Of a stretch of DNA of 64,000 nt, positions 61,388-64,000 are shown piece by piece; position 1 is the first letter of the stretch; each line of letters starts with the position of its first letter. Below the pieces are notes generated by a model. It saw only the letters and a list, made by a program, of their open reading frames with translations. It searched no databases and had not been told where the DNA came from. Source of the stretch: Catenovulum sediminis (lineage in GTDB: Bacteria > Pseudomonadota > Gammaproteobacteria > Enterobacterales > Alteromonadaceae); contig NZ_CP041660.1 in the NCBI RefSeq assembly GCF_007289895.1, positions 2,666,001 to 2,730,000 of the forward strand, read 5' to 3'. Both the position numbers and the translations under genes were made by a program.

Positions 61388-62308
61388 ATGCAAGGTGATA
61401 AATTAGAAACGCGGTGTCAATTGGTGGTCGACAATATATCGGCTGTGGTCTTAGGCAAAGAGCAACAAATTAAACTTGCATTAACCTGCCTATTGGCAAA
61501 AGGGCATTTGTTAATTGAAGATTTACCCGGTATGGGAAAAACAACGCTGTCACATGTATTGGCAGAAACAATGTCTTTAAGTTACAACCGCGTGCAGTTT
61601 ACCTCAGATTTGTTGCCGTCAGATATTACTGGGGTGTCTGTTTATAATACTGAACAAAATCAATTTGAGTTTCATCCTGGCCCACTCTTCAGTCAACTTG
61701 TTTTAGCGGATGAAATTAACCGTGCGAGCCCTAAAACACAAAGTGCGTTGTTAGAAGCAATGGCAGAGCAACAAGTCAGTATTGATGGCAACTCATATCC
61801 GTTAGAATCCCCTTTTTTTGTGATTGCCACACAAAATCCGGCTGAACAATCTGGTACGCATCCTTTGCCCGAGAGTCAATTAGATCGTTTTCTAATGCGA
61901 ATTAGCCTTGGTTATCCGTCAATTGAGTATGAACTTAAGATGCTACAGCAAGGGGAGATTGAGCTTTGCAAAACTTGCGTTAATGGCAAATTGACGGTGC
62001 AAGATTTGTTAGGGATGCAAGAAAGTGTCAATCAGGTAAGGGTTTCTGAAAATTTACTAAAATATATTCTTCAGTTGGTACAATACACGCGGCAAAGTGA
62101 TATGTTCCCCCAACCCTTGTCACCCCGTGCAAGCAGAGCAATTTTACAAGCTAGCAAAGCATGGGCATATATACATGATGCCACTTTTGTCACTGCTGAT
62201 CATGTACAAGCTATTTTTACCTCAGTAGCCGAGCACAGATTGGCTGCAGGTGTTGCTATTGACGGTAAATTAAGCGAGCAAGTCTTGGCCGCGGTTGAGC
62301 CGGTATAA
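61388..62308 (+). CDS. MoxR-family AAA+ ATPase
   Basis: 306 residues: Walker A EDLPGMGKTTL, Walker B LVLADEINRASPKTQ, sensor ATQNPAEQSGTHPLPESQLDRF. Chaperone-like ATPase of the MoxR-DUF58-TgpA operon found in many Proteobacteria. It is thought to remodel or activate the membrane partner complex. DUF58 follows. Confidence 0.94.
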   Translation: MQGDKLETRCQLVVDNISAVVLGKEQQIKLALTCLLAKGHLLIEDLPGMGKTTLSHVLAETMSLSYNRVQFTSDLLPSDITGVSVYNTEQNQFEFHPGPLFSQLVLADEINRASPKTQSALLEAMAEQQVSIDGNSYPLESPFFVIATQNPAEQSGTHPLPESQLDRFLMRISLGYPSIEYELKMLQQGEIELCKTCVNGKLTVQDLLGMQESVNQVRVSENLLKYILQLVQYTRQSDMFPQPLSPRASRAILQASKAWAYIHDATFVTADHVQAIFTSVAEHRLAAGVAIDGKLSEQVLAAVEPV

Positions 62309-62312
62309 GTCC

Positions 62313-63269
62313 ATGTTTGTGATGTCGAAAAAAAGTAGAAGCTTGATGTTTGAGCGTTGGCTTAACCAGCGTATTCCCGCATCGTATAGGCACAGCTTAA
62401 ATCATAAAAACCTGTTTATCTTACCATCGAAAGCAGGAGGCGCTTATCTATTTTGTATTATGGCGGTTTACCTGCTGGCGACGAACTACCAAAATAATTT
62501 GATCTTATTGTTCGCTTATTGGCTCATTGCCATTTTAATCATTGCCATGATAGCAAGCTTTTTAAACCTATCTGGCTTAAAGATACAAAAACAAAACTGT
62601 AACCCTGCTTTTTGTGGTGAAAGCATTGCCCTAGAAATTCGGGTCGATAGCCCTAAAGCGGCCTACCAGCTGATTTTTCATGACACTGAGCAAAGCTCTA
62701 TAGATATGGTCCCTCGCGGCTCTAGCTTGCATCATCTTCATTTTTTAGCCGCAAAAAGAGGATTATTTCAGCTACCCAGAATTAAACTGATGTCGACCGC
62801 ACCTTTTGGTTTGTTCAAAGTATGGACGCATATAGACTTTGCGACCGAAGCTTTGGTTTATGCCAAACCGATTGCTTGCCCTCAATATTTAGCCGGCACA
62901 GGGAAATACTTGCAAGCAGGTGATGAGAAAAATACACAGGCAGATGAGTTTCAGGGTATAGAGAGCTATCGTCAAGGGGATGCACGCAGCCGTATCGTAT
63001 GGAAAAAAATGGTGCCGGGTAAAAGCTGGATGGTTAAAAATTTTGAATCCGGACAACAAACTGAAATATGGTATTCCATTCATCACCTCAGCGGCGCGTT
63101 GGAGGAGAGGTTAGGGCAACTTACTTGGCTCGTGCTGCAAGCTCATCAGCAAGGTTATCGATTTGGTATACAACTTTTTTCGCATGATATTTCACCGGAT
63201 GATGGGGTCCAACACAAATTAAATTGTTTAACAAAAATTGCGTTGACGGCTAACAAGGAAGTTTTGTGA
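62313..63269 (+). CDS. DUF58 family membrane protein
   Basis: About 318 residues. Two N-terminal membrane helices (residues about 40-75, GGAYLFCIMAVYLLAT then LLFAYWLIAILIIAM) and the DUF58 signature EFQGIESYRQGDARSRIVWK. Starts are ambiguous: ATG 62313, ATG 62322 or an upstream TTG at 62295 that would overlap moxR; no ribosome-binding site decides. It overlaps the next gene by 4 bases. Confidence 0.88.
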   Translation: MFVMSKKSRSLMFERWLNQRIPASYRHSLNHKNLFILPSKAGGAYLFCIMAVYLLATNYQNNLILLFAYWLIAILIIAMIASFLNLSGLKIQKQNCNPAFCGESIALEIRVDSPKAAYQLIFHDTEQSSIDMVPRGSSLHHLHFLAAKRGLFQLPRIKLMSTAPFGLFKVWTHIDFATEALVYAKPIACPQYLAGTGKYLQAGDEKNTQADEFQGIESYRQGDARSRIVWKKMVPGKSWMVKNFESGQQTEIWYSIHHLSGALEERLGQLTWLVLQAHQQGYRFGIQLFSHDISPDDGVQHKLNCLTKIALTANKEVL

Positions 63270-64000
63270 AAAAAACAGTGATAGCCAACACTTCGTTGTT
63301 ATCAATGGCACTGGCTTGTTTGATTTTAACTGGGTTTATGACATCGCAGGTTGGATGGCCTGCATTCGGATTCTTGGTTGCGAATGTTGGCGTTAGATTT
63401 TATCAAGAGGTTGCATCTAAAGAGCAATGGCGGCGTTTAACTAAATGGGTACCCGGATTGTTTTTTACGCTTGCCGTTTGCTTGGTGGCTTTTTCATTTT
63501 TGCAAGGCCAGCTGTTAAACAGTTTGTTTACTATGCTGATTTGTGCTCAAGGTTTAACTTTTTTAAATCTTCATCAGCAACGTTCACTGTTTACTTTAAC
63601 TTGGGTACAGATGTTTTTGACTGCAGCAACTATGATGTATTTTTTAGAGTTGTACTATGCAGTGATTTTGTTTTTAAGCAGCTTACTTGCTTTGTTTGCA
63701 ACCTTTTACCAATATCGCAGTGCACATTCGACGGTTGTTGAGCATGCTAAACAGTATTTGAAGTTAACTGTGCTGGCTTTGCCTGTCGCGCTCATATTAT
63801 TTGCTATCATGCCCAGGCTACCGCCGCTGTGGCAGATGCCTAAAGCGCAGACAAAGACAACTGGGCTACAAGAAAACTTAAACCCAGGTGATATCGCTCA
63901 ACTAAGCTTATCTTCTGATTTAGCATTTCGCGTCAACTTTTCCAGTATTGTCCCGCCTCGCGAGGCTTTGTATTGGCGTGGCTTTACCTTAGATTATTTT
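63266..64000 (+). CDS. TgpA-like transglutaminase membrane protein, N-terminal part
   Basis: Starts at GTG 63266, overlapping the DUF58 stop as GTGA, and is open to the end of the window (245 codons). Several membrane helices (residues about 5-180) are followed by the DUF3488 signature IMPRLPPLWQMPK and LNPGDIAQLSLSSDLAFRV. The transglutaminase-like domain would lie beyond the window. Forms the MoxR-DUF58-TgpA group. Confidence 0.9.
   Translation, partial: MKKTVIANTSLLSMALACLILTGFMTSQVGWPAFGFLVANVGVRFYQEVASKEQWRRLTKWVPGLFFTLAVCLVAFSFLQGQLLNSLFTMLICAQGLTFLNLHQQRSLFTLTWVQMFLTAATMMYFLELYYAVILFLSSLLALFATFYQYRSAHSTVVEHAKQYLKLTVLALPVALILFAIMPRLPPLWQMPKAQTKTTGLQENLNPGDIAQLSLSSDLAFRVNFSSIVPPREALYWRGFTLDYF

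Overview
The window is a chromosomal segment of an AT-rich marine-type gammaproteobacterium, most likely Alteromonadales. This rests on gene order and content: ftsK-lolA-rarA-crcB-serS, yccA-tus, uvrY-uvrC-pgsA-tRNA, holD-rimI-prfC and apt-dnaX-ybaB-recR-htpG-adk are gammaproteobacterial neighbourhoods. MotY beside RNase T, a TtpC-type TonB system and a TPP-controlled outer-membrane receptor point to the Alteromonas/Shewanella/Vibrio side. No phage, CRISPR array, rRNA or complete insertion sequence is visible.

Layout. 1-5.7 kb: division, lipoprotein sorting and serS, ending in a 49-residue membrane protein. 5.7-7.9 kb (minus): TusE/B/C/D sulfur relay and YccA. 8.2-12.4 kb: tRNA-Ser, uvrY-uvrC-pgsA and six tRNA genes (Gly-Cys-Leu-Gly-Gly-Leu). 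12.4-14.0 kb: non-coding repeat region with a foldback element, seven REP-like palindromes and three different heptamer tandem arrays. 14-19 kb: bfd, a 2-Cys peroxiredoxin, rnt, motY and a DUF3010 gene. 17.4-21.3 kb (minus): thiamine salvage operon (receptor, thiamine-binding protein, PnuT-like carrier, kinase) under a TPP riboswitch. 21.4-26.8 kb: yceH, gshA, a lytic transglycosylase lipoprotein, an orphan gene and a receiver-TPR protein lacking the usual phosphoacceptor Asp. 27-33.6 kb: thiamine biosynthesis thiC-thiO-thiS-thiG-thiDE-thiF behind a second TPP riboswitch. 33.6-38.9 kb: HDOD protein, tRNA-Trp, holD, rimI, prfC, argS. 39.5-44.6 kb: six-gene TonB energy-transduction operon. 44.7-46.9 kb: an HvfABC/bufferin-like metal-binding RiPP locus with a repeat-rich Cys precursor, its DUF692 and DUF2063 maturation proteins and a small His-rich membrane protein. 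47-54.4 kb: receiver protein, apt, dnaX (A10 slippery run and a Pro-Glu microsatellite), ybaB, recR, htpG behind a textbook sigma-32 promoter, and adk. 54.5-60.6 kb: secreted beta-propeller lipoprotein, then a MipA-DUF3019-two-component cluster. 60.7-64 kb: pdxH and a MoxR-DUF58-TgpA operon cut by the window end.

The most interesting system is the HvfABC-like locus at 44.7-46.7 kb. Next are the REP/heptamer region, where each heptamer array abuts the same end of a REP palindrome, and the dnaX slippage site. The two TPP riboswitches tie thiamine synthesis and uptake to one signal.
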